A stretch of DNA of 64,000 nt from Leucobacter sp. UCMA 4100 (GCF_027853335.1 NZ_JAFEUS010000002.1:868001-932000), one strand, 5' to 3'; shown: positions 34,747 to 43,595, counted from the first letter of the stretch. Notes: generated by a model not told the origin, from the sequence alone. Numbers and translations: made by a program.

Positions 34747-35940
34747 CTAACGGTCGTTTGGCGCCTGTCGAGCAGTAACCGCCGAGCAGGTCAACAGCGT
34801 TGCCATCAAAGCGAACACCATTGTCGCTCCTCCGAACCCTGCAAGGAAGCTTGCCGCAAGCGGCAACGTCGTCTGGCCAACGCGGTTGCCTACGAGTCTC
34901 AGCGCTGCCGCGACAGGCCGCTGCTCTGGGGTAGTCACGAGCGTCATCCATGACATAGTCAAAGGTTGCACCACTCCAGCCGCAAGACCGTATACCGCTA
35001 TGGCAATCATCAAAAGCCACACGACGGGCACCACTGCGAAGCAGGCAAGCCCCACCCCCGCAAAGAGGCAACCGATCATTAACGCGGCTCGACGCCCCAC
35101 TCTGGCAGTGAACACAGAGAGAAGCAGCCGCGAGAGCATCGTGACAGCACCCCGCACAACAAGCAGCGCACTTGCAGCCGCGACCGGAAGCCCGAGTTCA
35201 TCAGCGAGAAGGGGCACATACACAATTACCAGGTCGAGTGAGGTGAGCACCACACTACTCACGAACAAGGCCGAAATAATGCCCCGTTGCCTCAGCAGTC
35301 CCGTACTTCTCGTCACCGAAGCAGGATCACCGTGAGCGTTCACCTGAGCGTTCACCTGAGTCTTTTCAGACCGTATCACTGCTGAGAACGCGACAAGCAG
35401 CAACGAAAGCACGAGGCTCACACCGCCGAGGCTCCTGGCTTCGGCGAAGACACCATGTTCGAATGCCGCATACGCAGGAAGCATAAGCATAAGCGGCCCC
35501 AGCATTTGGCCGCCAGAGGTGGCAAATGTGTACATGCCGAACGTGAAGTCGAGACGGTGCTTCGCAGCTTTTTTCATCACCCAGGCTTGTTCAGCGACAA
35601 CAGAGAAGAGCACCCCGCAGCCAATCAGCGATGAGGCTAAGAGCAACACAAGGGCCTGGTCGCGCCCCACTCCCAAAAGAAGAACCGAGAGGAGAAAAAA
35701 CAGCGCCCCCACAACGAGCACGAACCGTTCGCCGCATCTCCGCACCAGCACGCCCGATGGAATCGCGAGGAGCAGAGGTGGCAACGCAAACGCGGCAGCA
35801 GAATAACCGAGCCAAGATCCGCCTAGACCAAGCCCGAGAAATTCATAAGAGACCGAAGAACGCAACCCGTAGCTCAAAGCCTGCACGAGTACCGCATGGG
35901 CAAAGAGGGCCCACCAGCTTGCCCGGTCTCCTACCACCAC
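34747..35940 (-). CDS. MFS transporter
   Basis: A 397-residue major facilitator protein with about 12 transmembrane helices, containing the loop motifs PSGVLVRRCGERF and LLLSVFTARVGRRAAL. The frame opens at TTG 35955, but GTG 35940 has AGGAG 7 bases before it and is preferred. A strong terminator separates it from the downstream end of the ABC operon, so it is transcribed independently. GC content appears lower than in the housekeeping region, like the adjacent catabolic cluster. Its substrate is unknown. Confidence 0.82.
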   Translation of the reverse strand: MVVGDRASWWALFAHAVLVQALSYGLRSSVSYEFLGLGLGGSWLGYSAAAFALPPLLLAIPSGVLVRRCGERFVLVVGALFFLLSVLLLGVGRDQALVLLLASSLIGCGVLFSVVAEQAWVMKKAAKHRLDFTFGMYTFATSGGQMLGPLMLMLPAYAAFEHGVFAEARSLGGVSLVLSLLLVAFSAVIRSEKTQVNAQVNAHGDPASVTRSTGLLRQRGIISALFVSSVVLTSLDLVIVYVPLLADELGLPVAAASALLVVRGAVTMLSRLLLSVFTARVGRRAALMIGCLFAGVGLACFAVVPVVWLLMIAIAVYGLAAGVVQPLTMSWMTLVTTPEQRPVAAALRLVGNRVGQTTLPLAASFLAGFGGATMVFALMATLLTCSAVTARQAPNDR

Positions 35941-35974
35941 GTCTCCGCTCCTCAAGCTTGTACGAAAAAGAAAA

Positions 35975-36003
35975 GGGGCCGGAGGCGTTGCGCCCCCAGC
36001 CCC
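35975..36003 (-). terminator. Terminator of the ABC-transporter operon
   Basis: A GC-rich stem (GGGGC-GGAGGCG against CGCCCCCAGCCCC) lies 8 bases after the stop of the substrate-binding protein gene. On the minus strand it is followed by TTTTCTTTTTCG, a good T-run. Confidence 0.85.
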
Positions 36004-36010
36004 TCAACGA

Positions 36011-37114
36011 CTAGCCGTTGTAGTCGAAGATATCCATCCAGGTCTTCGCGTCGCTCTGGAGATGCTCGAGCGAGTCTTCAAGCGTCGCACGGTAGGCAAA
36101 GCCAGAATCAGCTGCAGGGAGTTCGACATCGCCGATCGTAGGGTTCGCAGCACCCTGGTGCACGGGGTAGTCACCGAGCGATGAAGCGAGAGCTTGGCCG
36201 TTCTCTGAGAGAAGCCAGTTGATAAAGACCGTGGCCGCATTTGAGCGCTTCGAAGCCGAGGTCTGCCCCACGTAGAAGGGGTACGCGGCTGCGCCTTCTT
36301 CAGGCATAGCGATCGTGATCGGTGCTCCCTCAAGAATTGCAGAATACGCAGTACCAATGGGCACAGTGCCAATCTGGATCTCGCCGCGCGCGAGTGCATC
36401 AGTCAGGTTTGCTGAAGAGTCGAAGACGCGCGGTTCATTCGCGGCAATATCTTTGAGCCAGTCTTCGCCGAGCTGATCAAGCTGGAAACGGGTCAGTGCC
36501 GCGGTGCTTCCACCAGCACCAACCTGTACAAGACCAAACTGGCCCGAGTACTTGGTATCGGTCAGATCAGCCCAGTTCTTTGGTGCCTCATCTTCAGAAA
36601 GAACCTGATTGTTATAGCCAAAGCTGTAGACACGATCGAAACTACTGAAGTACTTTCCGTCGTCAAAGACCACTCCGTCGATGAGTGCGCCGCTGATGTC
36701 GTCAGTCAGCTCAGTCTCGGTAAATACCCCGTCTTCAGCGAGGGCAACAATCAGATCTTCGCCCGAGATGCGCACAAGGTCGGCGCCAAGTTTACCGGCG
36801 GCGTTCTCGCTCAGTACTCGCTCCTGCAGCTTGTTCGGAGCCAACCGCACGATCTCAACTTGGATGCCGGTGAGCTCGCTGAACTCGTCTGCGACCTGCT
36901 GCTCAGAGACTTCACTCGCCCCCGTGTAGAAGACAAGGCTTCCTTCGTCAAGCGCATCTGCGTATACGTCGGCTTTGGCGATAAGCTCGCCGTCGATCAC
37001 GAGGTCTTCACCTGCCTTTGCCTCAGAAGCAGGCTTCTCGGATGATGAGCAGCCGGTGAGCACAAGCCCGGCCATAGTGATGAAGGCTAAGCCTTTCAGT
37101 GTTTTGCGTTTCAT
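36011..37114 (-). CDS. ABC transporter substrate-binding lipoprotein (Fe3+/polyamine-type fold)
   Basis: The extracellular receptor of the importer encoded just upstream. It has 367 residues from ATG 37114 (AGAGGAAA upstream; the longer frame to 37255 overlaps the permease gene). The signal peptide ends LTGC, so it is a lipoprotein. The fold is periplasmic-binding type 2: SLVFYTGASE at the start of lobe 1, ADLVRISGEDL, then VFDDGKYFSSFDRVYSFGYN and GGSTAALTRF. This family binds Fe3+, thiamine, phosphonates or polycarboxylates. No Tyr pair typical of FbpA iron sites stands out, so iron is not favoured. It ends the operon, before a terminator. Confidence 0.88.
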   Translation of the reverse strand: MKRKTLKGLAFITMAGLVLTGCSSSEKPASEAKAGEDLVIDGELIAKADVYADALDEGSLVFYTGASEVSEQQVADEFSELTGIQVEIVRLAPNKLQERVLSENAAGKLGADLVRISGEDLIVALAEDGVFTETELTDDISGALIDGVVFDDGKYFSSFDRVYSFGYNNQVLSEDEAPKNWADLTDTKYSGQFGLVQVGAGGSTAALTRFQLDQLGEDWLKDIAANEPRVFDSSANLTDALARGEIQIGTVPIGTAYSAILEGAPITIAMPEEGAAAYPFYVGQTSASKRSNAATVFINWLLSENGQALASSLGDYPVHQGAANPTIGDVELPAADSGFAYRATLEDSLEHLQSDAKTWMDIFDYNG

Positions 37115-37188
37115 AACATTTCCTCTCTGAAATGCGTCATGGGTGACGATACGTGTTGTTGGGTTGGGGGTCATCGAAACATTCATAC

Positions 37189-38964
37189 TCAAGCCGTTGT
37201 CTTTTTCGCTCCGAAGCGTTGCGCAAGCCAGGCGAGAATGAAAATCAATCCGCAATACAGCACGCTTGTTGCGGCGCTTGACTGCAGAATGCCGTTCTCG
37301 TAATCGTCGAAGATGATGATCGACAGGAGCCTCGTATCGGTAGTGAACAAAAAGAGTGGCACGGTCAGTTCACGCATCGAGAGCATGAGCAATAGTAAGA
37401 ATGTTGACGCGAGCGGCACACGCAGCAGCGGTACAGTGATGCGCCAGATTGCACGCACTCGGTTAGCGCCGCTCATGACCGCACTGTCTTCAAGGTCAGC
37501 ATGAATTTGCAAGATACCGGAGCTAGCGCCTTGGAACCCCTGAGGCATTTGCGCTGCCATGAAGGCAATCACCATAACGGTGAGCGTTCCGTATACCGGT
37601 AGCGGAATGAGGAGCCAGGTCCACAGCAAACCGAGACCGAGCACAATTGCCGGTACGGCAAGCGGGATCATACTGATATACCCCAGACCAGCCCTGCCCG
37701 GAATCGTCGTCCGGTTCACGACATATGAAACGATGAATGCGATCAGTGTTCCGATCAGCGCGGCAAGCACAGAAACAATCACAGAGTTCAGTGTTGCTTT
37801 GTGAACCGTTGGTTTAACAAGCACATCCAAAAACGCGTCAAAGTTGAGCTTTCCGTCGCTGATGCTCCCCAGGACACTCGAGATATACGGGGAATCGTGC
37901 ATTGCGACAAACAGCAAAGCAAGCAATGGCAAGACTGCCGTAATGAAGAAGTAGAACGTTCCAAGCACCACTGCGGGTATTTTGAACCAGCCAAGATCGA
38001 TCTTCGAGGGCTTCAGGCCCTTTCCTGAAACCGTCGTGAACGTACGCTTCGAGATCACACGACGTTGAACGGCCGTGACGACCAGGACAACGACGACAAG
38101 TGCGATAGCAACGGCAGCGGCTTCGTTCCCCCGCGATGGGGCGGAGTTCATCAGTCTAAAGATGTAGGTCGGCAGCGTATCGATACCGCTTGCAGAGCCG
38201 AGCATCTGAGCCACGGGAAAGTTCTCGACCGTCAGGGTAAAAATAAGAATTGCCGAGCCAAGAATCGCTGGTGTTGCGAGCGGAAACGTGACTTTTCGAA
38301 GAATTTCATGAGGCTTCGCACCGTGTACTCTGGCGGCTTCTTCAAGGTCAGGATTCATGAGGCTGAGCGACGCGTGAATAAGCAAAAAAGCATACGGCGC
38401 GTAGTAAATGCCCAACACGACGATAAGGCCGGGTAATGAATACACATTGAGCCAGGAAGAAAGGCCGAGGTCTCGGGCCAGAATATTCAGCAGGCCCGCA
38501 TTAGGCCCACCCAGAAGACCCCAGGCCAGGGCACCAACAAAGCTGGGCAAAAACATCGGCATTAAGCCCGCGAAATAGAGAAACTTTCTGCCCGGCACGT
38601 TCGTGCGTGCGGTGACGAACGCAAGGAACCCGCCGCAGAGCAGAGCGATAATCGAGGCTCCTGCTCCAACCATGACCGAGTTGCCCGCTGCGCGCATTGC
38701 GCCCGCGCCAAAGACCGTCGCGAAGTTGTCGAAAGTGAAATTCGTAAGATGAATATTTCCAGGACGGGGAGTCTCGCTGGTGAACGCTGAAAGCAGCACC
38801 AGCGCGACCGGCATAAGGATCAGGATTCCCAGTACCCCGTAGAGCGCGGCAAGACCGATTACTCGTTTCGCTCGAAACTGGCTTGGTGACGCAGGACGTT
38901 GTTGATTCCCGTTTCGCACACGAATCACACCGGTTTTCATTTCGGTTTGCGTTTCGTTTGTCAT
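37189..38964 (-). CDS. ABC transporter permease, fused double domain
   Basis: A 591-residue inner-membrane protein with two BPD_transp_1 domains in one chain, as in FbpB-type importers. The first EAA loop reads EEAARVHGAKPHEILRKVTFPL near residue 215. The second reads EDSAVMSGANRVRAIWRITVPL near residue 505. There are about 12 transmembrane helices. ATG 38964 overlaps the ATPase stop by 4 bases. It forms an importer with the ATPase and the lipoprotein receptor downstream. Confidence 0.92.
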   Translation of the reverse strand: MTNETQTEMKTGVIRVRNGNQQRPASPSQFRAKRVIGLAALYGVLGILILMPVALVLLSAFTSETPRPGNIHLTNFTFDNFATVFGAGAMRAAGNSVMVGAGASIIALLCGGFLAFVTARTNVPGRKFLYFAGLMPMFLPSFVGALAWGLLGGPNAGLLNILARDLGLSSWLNVYSLPGLIVVLGIYYAPYAFLLIHASLSLMNPDLEEAARVHGAKPHEILRKVTFPLATPAILGSAILIFTLTVENFPVAQMLGSASGIDTLPTYIFRLMNSAPSRGNEAAAVAIALVVVVLVVTAVQRRVISKRTFTTVSGKGLKPSKIDLGWFKIPAVVLGTFYFFITAVLPLLALLFVAMHDSPYISSVLGSISDGKLNFDAFLDVLVKPTVHKATLNSVIVSVLAALIGTLIAFIVSYVVNRTTIPGRAGLGYISMIPLAVPAIVLGLGLLWTWLLIPLPVYGTLTVMVIAFMAAQMPQGFQGASSGILQIHADLEDSAVMSGANRVRAIWRITVPLLRVPLASTFLLLLMLSMRELTVPLFLFTTDTRLLSIIIFDDYENGILQSSAATSVLYCGLIFILAWLAQRFGAKKTTA

Positions 38965-40067
38965 ACCGTTGCTGCTCTCACGTTAGCGTCAGTGACCTCG
39001 AGCGGAAGCACCTGAACAGCGTGTTTCGGGAGGTATACGCGCATTGTTTCGCCCTCACGAATTCTGCTCGTCTGCAGCTTTGTGCCGAGTACCTGCAGCT
39101 CAACGTCTTCACCTAAGCGCAATTTAAACGTGGCGGTTGCCCCGAGAAACTCTCTCGAGACAACGACGCCTTCAACTGTATTTGGTGACTCGTGTGGAAT
39201 GTCAGCATCAAAGAGTACGTCTTCGGCGCGAATACACGCGCGGAGCTCGTCGTGAGGTGAGAACGGCTCAACTTCGAGCTTGATCTGAGTGCCTTGCAGT
39301 TCAACCGTTGTCGCGTCGACCCTTGTCGCGGGCAAAATATTCGCTACGCCCAAGAAATCTGCGATTGAAGCGCTGAGCGGCCTGCCGTAGATTTCGTCGG
39401 GGCTACCGATCTGAACGATGCGACCAAACTGCATCATGGCGATGTGGTCGGCAAGAGCGAGAGCTTCTTCTTGGTCATGGGTCACGTACACCGATGTCAG
39501 GCCGAGGCTGTGCTGAAGCTCTCTGAGGTCTTGCCTCAGTCGGTGCCGGAGCCTCGCATCAAGATTCGACAGCGGCTCGTCAAGCAACATCACAGAGGGC
39601 TCCATAACAAGCGACCGTGCAAGCGCTACTCGTTGCATCTGGCCACCAGAGAGCATCGAAGCTCCACGATCGGCAAAGCCATCGAGGCCCACAACTGCGA
39701 GCGCCTCGTGCACTCTCGGAGCGATATTGGCTTTTGCGACGCGTTTCATTTGCAGCGGGAAAGCAACATTTTCAAAGACGGTCAGGTGCGGCCAGATCGC
39801 GTACGACTGGAACACCATGCCAATATTGCGCTTGTGAGAAGCAACGTTAATGCCCCGCTCCGAGTCGAAGAGCACATTGCCCCCGACAGTAATGCGCCCC
39901 GAATCAGGCGTTTCTAGGCCGGCAACGCAACGCATCGTACTCGTTTTGCCACAGCCAGACTGGCCGAGCAATACGAGTGCTTCGCCCTGCTGAATCTCAA
40001 GGCTCAGATCGCGCACCGCCACCGATGAGCCGTAGCTCAGCGTGAGGTTTTCAATCTTGATGTTCAT
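38961..40067 (-). CDS. ABC transporter ATP-binding protein
   Basis: A 368-residue importer ATPase. Walker A is GQSGCGKTS (residues ~34-42), the signature is LSGGQMQRVALARS, Walker B is VMLLDEPLSNLDA, and the switch His is in YVTHDQEEA. A C-terminal TOBE-like domain follows (about 280-360). It belongs to the FbpC/PotA group that energises uptake of iron, polyamines, thiamine or organic acids. It overlaps the DUF1932 gene (ATGA) and the permease gene, indicating one operon. Confidence 0.94.
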   Translation of the reverse strand: MNIKIENLTLSYGSSVAVRDLSLEIQQGEALVLLGQSGCGKTSTMRCVAGLETPDSGRITVGGNVLFDSERGINVASHKRNIGMVFQSYAIWPHLTVFENVAFPLQMKRVAKANIAPRVHEALAVVGLDGFADRGASMLSGGQMQRVALARSLVMEPSVMLLDEPLSNLDARLRHRLRQDLRELQHSLGLTSVYVTHDQEEALALADHIAMMQFGRIVQIGSPDEIYGRPLSASIADFLGVANILPATRVDATTVELQGTQIKLEVEPFSPHDELRACIRAEDVLFDADIPHESPNTVEGVVVSREFLGATATFKLRLGEDVELQVLGTKLQTSRIREGETMRVYLPKHAVQVLPLEVTDANVRAATV

Positions 40068-40867
40068 ACCGATGTTCCTTTGCCAGTTTCGTTCTGGCCG
40101 CCGTTGGCCATGAGATGTTCAAACCAGGTATGCGTTGCTTCGCTCACCCACGTAGGTTTTTGCAGCGAACGCACATACGCTTGCGCGTCAAGCACCTCAT
40201 GGGCTCGACGCTCGGCATGTAACCGAGACCCGTCGATAAGCCGTTGAGTGAGCGCTTCTGCATCACCAGAGAATTCGTCAGCGATCTGCCCCCTCAACCA
40301 GGAGTCGCAGCCAGCCGCTTCTGCGGCGGTGATACTCTCAATCACTACCGCAGCAAGCCCTTTCATAAAGACGCTTCTCAGAAGCTTTCGTGAGGCGGCG
40401 GCACCCGCATCGCCATCGATCGCTTCAACAGGTGCATGAGCGTTCACCATCAGATCGGCAAAAGCTTGCGCGCCGCTACCGCTCGCCATGAGCGGCGTTT
40501 GCACACCAGAGCGAGGCACTGGGGCCAGCACCGCAACGTCTGCAAAAGCGACACCACGTTCAGCCGCGTTGAGGCCGAGTTCGTATTTGAGATCAGGCGA
40601 CCCAGTGTTGAGGTCTGCGAAGATTGTTCCTCGTTCAAGGTGAGCCATGGCGTCTTTTGCGACGTTGCCCGCGGCTCTGGCCCCAACAAGGCTCACAACC
40701 AGTTGAGCTCCCGCAAGAGCTTCGCCGAGATCATCGCACTGGGTAATGCCCTCGTCGTCGTTCACTACGAATGGGTCAAACCCACGAACCGTAAAGCCGC
40801 TGTCACGAAACCCGCGCGCATAAATTGCACCGGCCTCGCCAAGACCAAGAACCACCACAACCGTCAT
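40064..40867 (-). CDS. NAD(P)-dependent dehydrogenase, DUF1932 type
   Basis: A 267-residue protein of the beta-hydroxyacid dehydrogenase superfamily. The Rossmann domain has VLGLGEAGAIYARGF (residues 5-19). The FADLNTGSP segment and FADVAVLAPVP match the substrate-binding parts of this group. The C-terminal helical domain is DUF1932, with the candidate catalytic Lys in SRKLLRSVFMKG. It is first in the operon with the ABC importer and has AGGAG before ATG 40867. It may oxidise or reduce a hydroxy-acid imported by the transporter; the true substrate is unknown. Confidence 0.82.
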   Translation of the reverse strand: MTVVVVLGLGEAGAIYARGFRDSGFTVRGFDPFVVNDDEGITQCDDLGEALAGAQLVVSLVGARAAGNVAKDAMAHLERGTIFADLNTGSPDLKYELGLNAAERGVAFADVAVLAPVPRSGVQTPLMASGSGAQAFADLMVNAHAPVEAIDGDAGAAASRKLLRSVFMKGLAAVVIESITAAEAAGCDSWLRGQIADEFSGDAEALTQRLIDGSRLHAERRAHEVLDAQAYVRSLQKPTWVSEATHTWFEHLMANGGQNETGKGTSV

Positions 40868-40898
40868 CTTTGACTCCTGTTTATACCGTTATGTATTG

Positions 40899-40943
40899 AA
40901 AATATTAGATGTAATCAAAATCGTCAAGCATATTGTTGACAAT
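40899..40943 (-). promoter_or_regulatory. Promoter and GntR-type operator of the DUF1932-ABC operon
   Basis: Minus-strand operator ATTGTCAACAAT (40932-40943) is followed by -35 TTGACG (40922-40927), a 17-base spacer and -10-like TATTTT (40899-40904). The operator and the TTACAT 23 bases on are spaced exactly as in the galB promoter at 43561-43595. The site lies in the 104-base gap between the galD stop and the DUF1932 start, so this operon has its own promoter. Confidence 0.72.
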
Positions 40944-40971
40944 CTTTGCAACAAATCGATAAATCATTGCT

Positions 40972-42045
40972 TCACGCGTAAACGACACCATCAAAAAGCT
41001 TGCGTGCGGTGCGCACAGAGCGCGAATTCGCCCTCCACTCACCGCGCTCGTCTTTCCACGCGCTCGCATCAACCGCCAGCACCCCAGAGGGATGCTCGAT
41101 GGTGATCGCGCGGTCATCAGACCCGATGCGCCCACCGGCCGCTACCGCCGCAACAGAACCTTCGACCCGAGCTGAAGCAGCAAGCCCCGCGGCCATGAGT
41201 ACACCGATTGAGCGGTGCACCCTGTGCGGTATCAAAGCACGCACCGCCACGTCTGCCCCCTGAGACGGAGGCGAGACGACCAGCATCTTCGGAACTGTGA
41301 GGCTTGTCACGTCACCGAGCCCCATACGCACTCCAGCTTCAATACGGAGCTCTTCAATCAGGCCAAGTAGCTCAGGCATCGATTCAAGCTGCTCAACTGT
41401 TTCCTGCCCAGAAATACCGAGCTCCCGTGCGCTCACGATTGCCACAGGCATACCGTTATTGACCAAGCTCACCGTTATCGCGTTGATGGCTTCACTCACC
41501 TTGCCCGTCACAAAGAGTGGGGCTTCGCGTGGGCTCACTTCAAGCTCAATGGGGTTTCCAGTACCTGGCACCCCTTCGAGGCCAAACGTACCCTCGTAGG
41601 TAACCTGCTGGTCAGGTGTCATGAATGTCGCTCTCGCGATATCGCCCGTGTTCACCAGATGAATACTCACGGTTGTCTGATCGCCTTGCGGCTGCACAAG
41701 CCCTCTTTCAACGGCGAAAGGCGCAACACCCGCGAGAATGTTTCCGCAGGTTTGAGCCCCGCTCACCACGGCCTGCTCGACCCCGACCTGAAGAAACTCA
41801 TAGTCGACATCAACGCCCTCCAAGGCAGAAGGTGAAACGATCGCCACTTTGCTGGTGAGCGGATGCCCGCCCCCTACCCCGTCGATCTGACGCGCGTCAG
41901 GGCTCCCCATGACGCGCAACAAAAACGCATTGCGATCGGCAATGGCACTCGGCACATCTCGGCCTTCAAAGAACAACCCCTTTGAAGTACCACCACGCAT
42001 CCACATCGCTGACGCATGCTGAGCCGTTGCGGTCGCGTCAGGCAC
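40972..42045 (-). CDS. galD: PrpF-family isomerase, probable 4-oxalomesaconate tautomerase
   Basis: A 357-residue protein with the diaminopimelate-epimerase-like fold of PrpF/GalD. The first motif is WMRGGTSKGLFF (residues 15-26), then DGVGGGHPLTSKVAI. GAQTCGNILAGVAPFA carries the second active-site part, where Cys is the catalytic candidate. GalD interconverts the keto and enol tautomers of 4-oxalomesaconate. The neighbouring galB and galC genes favour this over methylaconitate isomerase (PrpF). GTG 42045 overlaps the galC stop by 8 bases. Confidence 0.82.
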   Translation of the reverse strand: MPDATATAQHASAMWMRGGTSKGLFFEGRDVPSAIADRNAFLLRVMGSPDARQIDGVGGGHPLTSKVAIVSPSALEGVDVDYEFLQVGVEQAVVSGAQTCGNILAGVAPFAVERGLVQPQGDQTTVSIHLVNTGDIARATFMTPDQQVTYEGTFGLEGVPGTGNPIELEVSPREAPLFVTGKVSEAINAITVSLVNNGMPVAIVSARELGISGQETVEQLESMPELLGLIEELRIEAGVRMGLGDVTSLTVPKMLVVSPPSQGADVAVRALIPHRVHRSIGVLMAAGLAASARVEGSVAAVAAGGRIGSDDRAITIEHPSGVLAVDASAWKDERGEWRANSRSVRTARKLFDGVVYA

Positions 42046-42736
42046 GATCGAGCTCCGCTTGTGGCACGTAGCTCACCCCGAGTTCTTCGAGCTTCGGACG
42101 CAAATGATTGTGATCGAGGCTCAGCTTGCCCTCAAGATACGCAGCACGGGCTTCTGATTCTTTCGCAACACGCGCATACGACGCCTCGAGCACCGCCTCA
42201 GCGTCTTCGGGAGCAAGGCACAACACCCCATCATCATCAGCAATCACGATATCGCCGGGCCGAATAACAACTTCACCGACTACAACCGGCACGTTCACAC
42301 TGCCAGCGGTGTTTTTCACCGTGCCCTGAGCATTCTGAGCTGCAGCCCAAACGCTAAAGCCCATTTCACGAAGCTCACGCACGTCGCGAACCCCTCCGGT
42401 TGTGACGAGCCCACGCACGCCCCGATAGGCGAGTGCAGTGGCAAAGAGCTCTCCGAACGAACCCGCGAGCGAGGGGGTCGGTGTTGTAACCACGAGAACA
42501 TCTCCTGCACGACACTGCTCTACCGCCGCATGAATCATGAGGTTGTCACCCGGCCAGCACAGCACCGTGACCGCGCTTCCTGCAATACATTTTCCCTGTT
42601 GCAGCGGGGCAACGATGGTGCCGACAAGGCCTGTTCGCCCCATTGCTTCGTGCACAGTCGCCACTCCAAGCTGCTCAAGTTGCTCAACAAGCTCAGCGCG
42701 TGGCCGTTCAATATCTGTCACAATCACCGACTTCAT
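42038..42736 (-). CDS. galC: RraA-family aldolase, probable 4-carboxy-4-hydroxy-2-oxoadipate aldolase
   Basis: A class II aldolase of the HMG/CHA aldolase (RraA-like) family, 232 residues from ATG 42736, which overlaps the galB stop by 4 bases (the frame runs upstream to 42898). Features: VATVHEAMGRTGLV, GDNLMIHAAVEQCRAGDVLVV, and VTTGGVRDVRELREMGFSVWA with the GG-RD metal/substrate motif near residues 120-125. IRPGDIVIADDDGV follows. It splits CHA into pyruvate and oxaloacetate, completing the pathway. HMG aldolase activity is the alternative. Confidence 0.85.
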   Translation of the reverse strand: MKSVIVTDIERPRAELVEQLEQLGVATVHEAMGRTGLVGTIVAPLQQGKCIAGSAVTVLCWPGDNLMIHAAVEQCRAGDVLVVTTPTPSLAGSFGELFATALAYRGVRGLVTTGGVRDVRELREMGFSVWAAAQNAQGTVKNTAGSVNVPVVVGEVVIRPGDIVIADDDGVLCLAPEDAEAVLEASYARVAKESEARAAYLEGKLSLDHNHLRPKLEELGVSYVPQAELDRA

Positions 42737-43488
42737 GCGAGCACCCCCGTGACCTCTGGGTAGAAACGAACATACGCTTCTGCAAGCGTCTCGTGAGCCA
42801 AGCCCAGGTTTGGCCCTGCATTGCGCTTCAGCTGCACACCGCGTCGCACTGCGAGATCTGTGTAGTACGACCACATGTGTTTCTGCGCAGGCATGCACTC
42901 CATTGCCTGTTGCTTACGCGCAAAGGCCTCGGTGATGTCGAGCAGTACGTCTGGCTTGAACTCACACTGCTCACCTTGATGCGGCTCAAAGAAGAAGACC
43001 GGCGGAGCCCCAATGATGTCTTCTTTCGTGGGAAATGAACCGTCTGAGTTCTGCACACCAATCGCTTGCGCAAGAACACGGGCCTGAAGCGCCATCCGCG
43101 CAGCGGCCGGATGGTCGCCGTTATAGGGGTCAGCCAGAGTGTGGGTGAGCACGACCGTCGGCTGCGTTCGGCGGAAGATATCGACGAGCTGCCGAACGAT
43201 TTCTTGCGATTCGAGCAGGGGGTAGTCACCCGCATCAAGAAATTCAATATCAGCCCCGAGCGCAGCTGCGGCTGCTTCGGCCTCTTCTCTGCGGATCGCC
43301 TTTATTTCTTCCAAGCTTTTGCCCTGGAGCCACTGACTCGCAGACTCGCCCCGCTCACCGTATGAAAGACACGCGACAGTCACCCGCTCCCCTCGCAGAG
43401 CAGCGGCAGCAATGGCACCGCCTGCTCGCCAGACGAAATCGCCAGCGTGGGCGCTGACAACGAGGGTGGAAGGTTCGGTGTGTGACAA
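42733..43488 (-). CDS. galB: PIG-L-family hydratase, probable 4-oxalomesaconate hydratase
   Basis: A 251-residue PIG-L-fold zinc protein. Features that I recall from Pseudomonas GalB are VVSAHAGDFVWRAGG (instead of the AHPDD of deacetylases), CLSYGERGES, LDAGDYPL, DPYNGDHP and PPVFFFEPHQGEQCEF. GalB hydrates 4-oxalomesaconate to CHA. The start is TTG 43488, supported by AAGGAGG 5-6 bases upstream. It is the first gene of galBCD and divergent from the GntR regulator. A mycothiol-type deacetylase is unlikely given the motif change. Confidence 0.85.
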   Translation of the reverse strand: MSHTEPSTLVVSAHAGDFVWRAGGAIAAAALRGERVTVACLSYGERGESASQWLQGKSLEEIKAIRREEAEAAAAALGADIEFLDAGDYPLLESQEIVRQLVDIFRRTQPTVVLTHTLADPYNGDHPAAARMALQARVLAQAIGVQNSDGSFPTKEDIIGAPPVFFFEPHQGEQCEFKPDVLLDITEAFARKQQAMECMPAQKHMWSYYTDLAVRRGVQLKRNAGPNLGLAHETLAEAYVRFYPEVTGVLA

Positions 43489-43551
43489 TGTTCCTCCTTG
43501 AACGAAAGCTCAGGCACACGTTGTGCGGCCCGATCGAATGCTGTGTCACCA

Positions 43552-43595
43552 TCTTCACACATGTAAACAAGATTGGTCAAGATATTGTTAACAAT
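43552..43595 (-). promoter_or_regulatory. Promoter and GntR-type operator of galBCD
   Basis: The perfect palindrome ATTGTTAACAAT (43584-43595) stands upstream of -35-like TTGACC (43575-43580), and TTACAT follows (43561-43566). The -10 at 17-base spacing (TGAAGA) is poor, as expected for an activated or tightly controlled promoter. The block matches 40909-40943. It lies in the divergent gap, so it can also control the regulator gene. Confidence 0.75.

Noticed and set aside
36011-40067. Iron uptake system (FbpABC)
   Set aside because: Possible by family, but no iron-box-like site or siderophore gene is adjacent, and the promoter matches that of galBCD.
42733-43488. Mycothiol/bacillithiol deacetylase
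   Set aside because: The AHPDD motif is replaced by AHAGDFVWRAGG as in GalB, and the neighbours are galC and galD.
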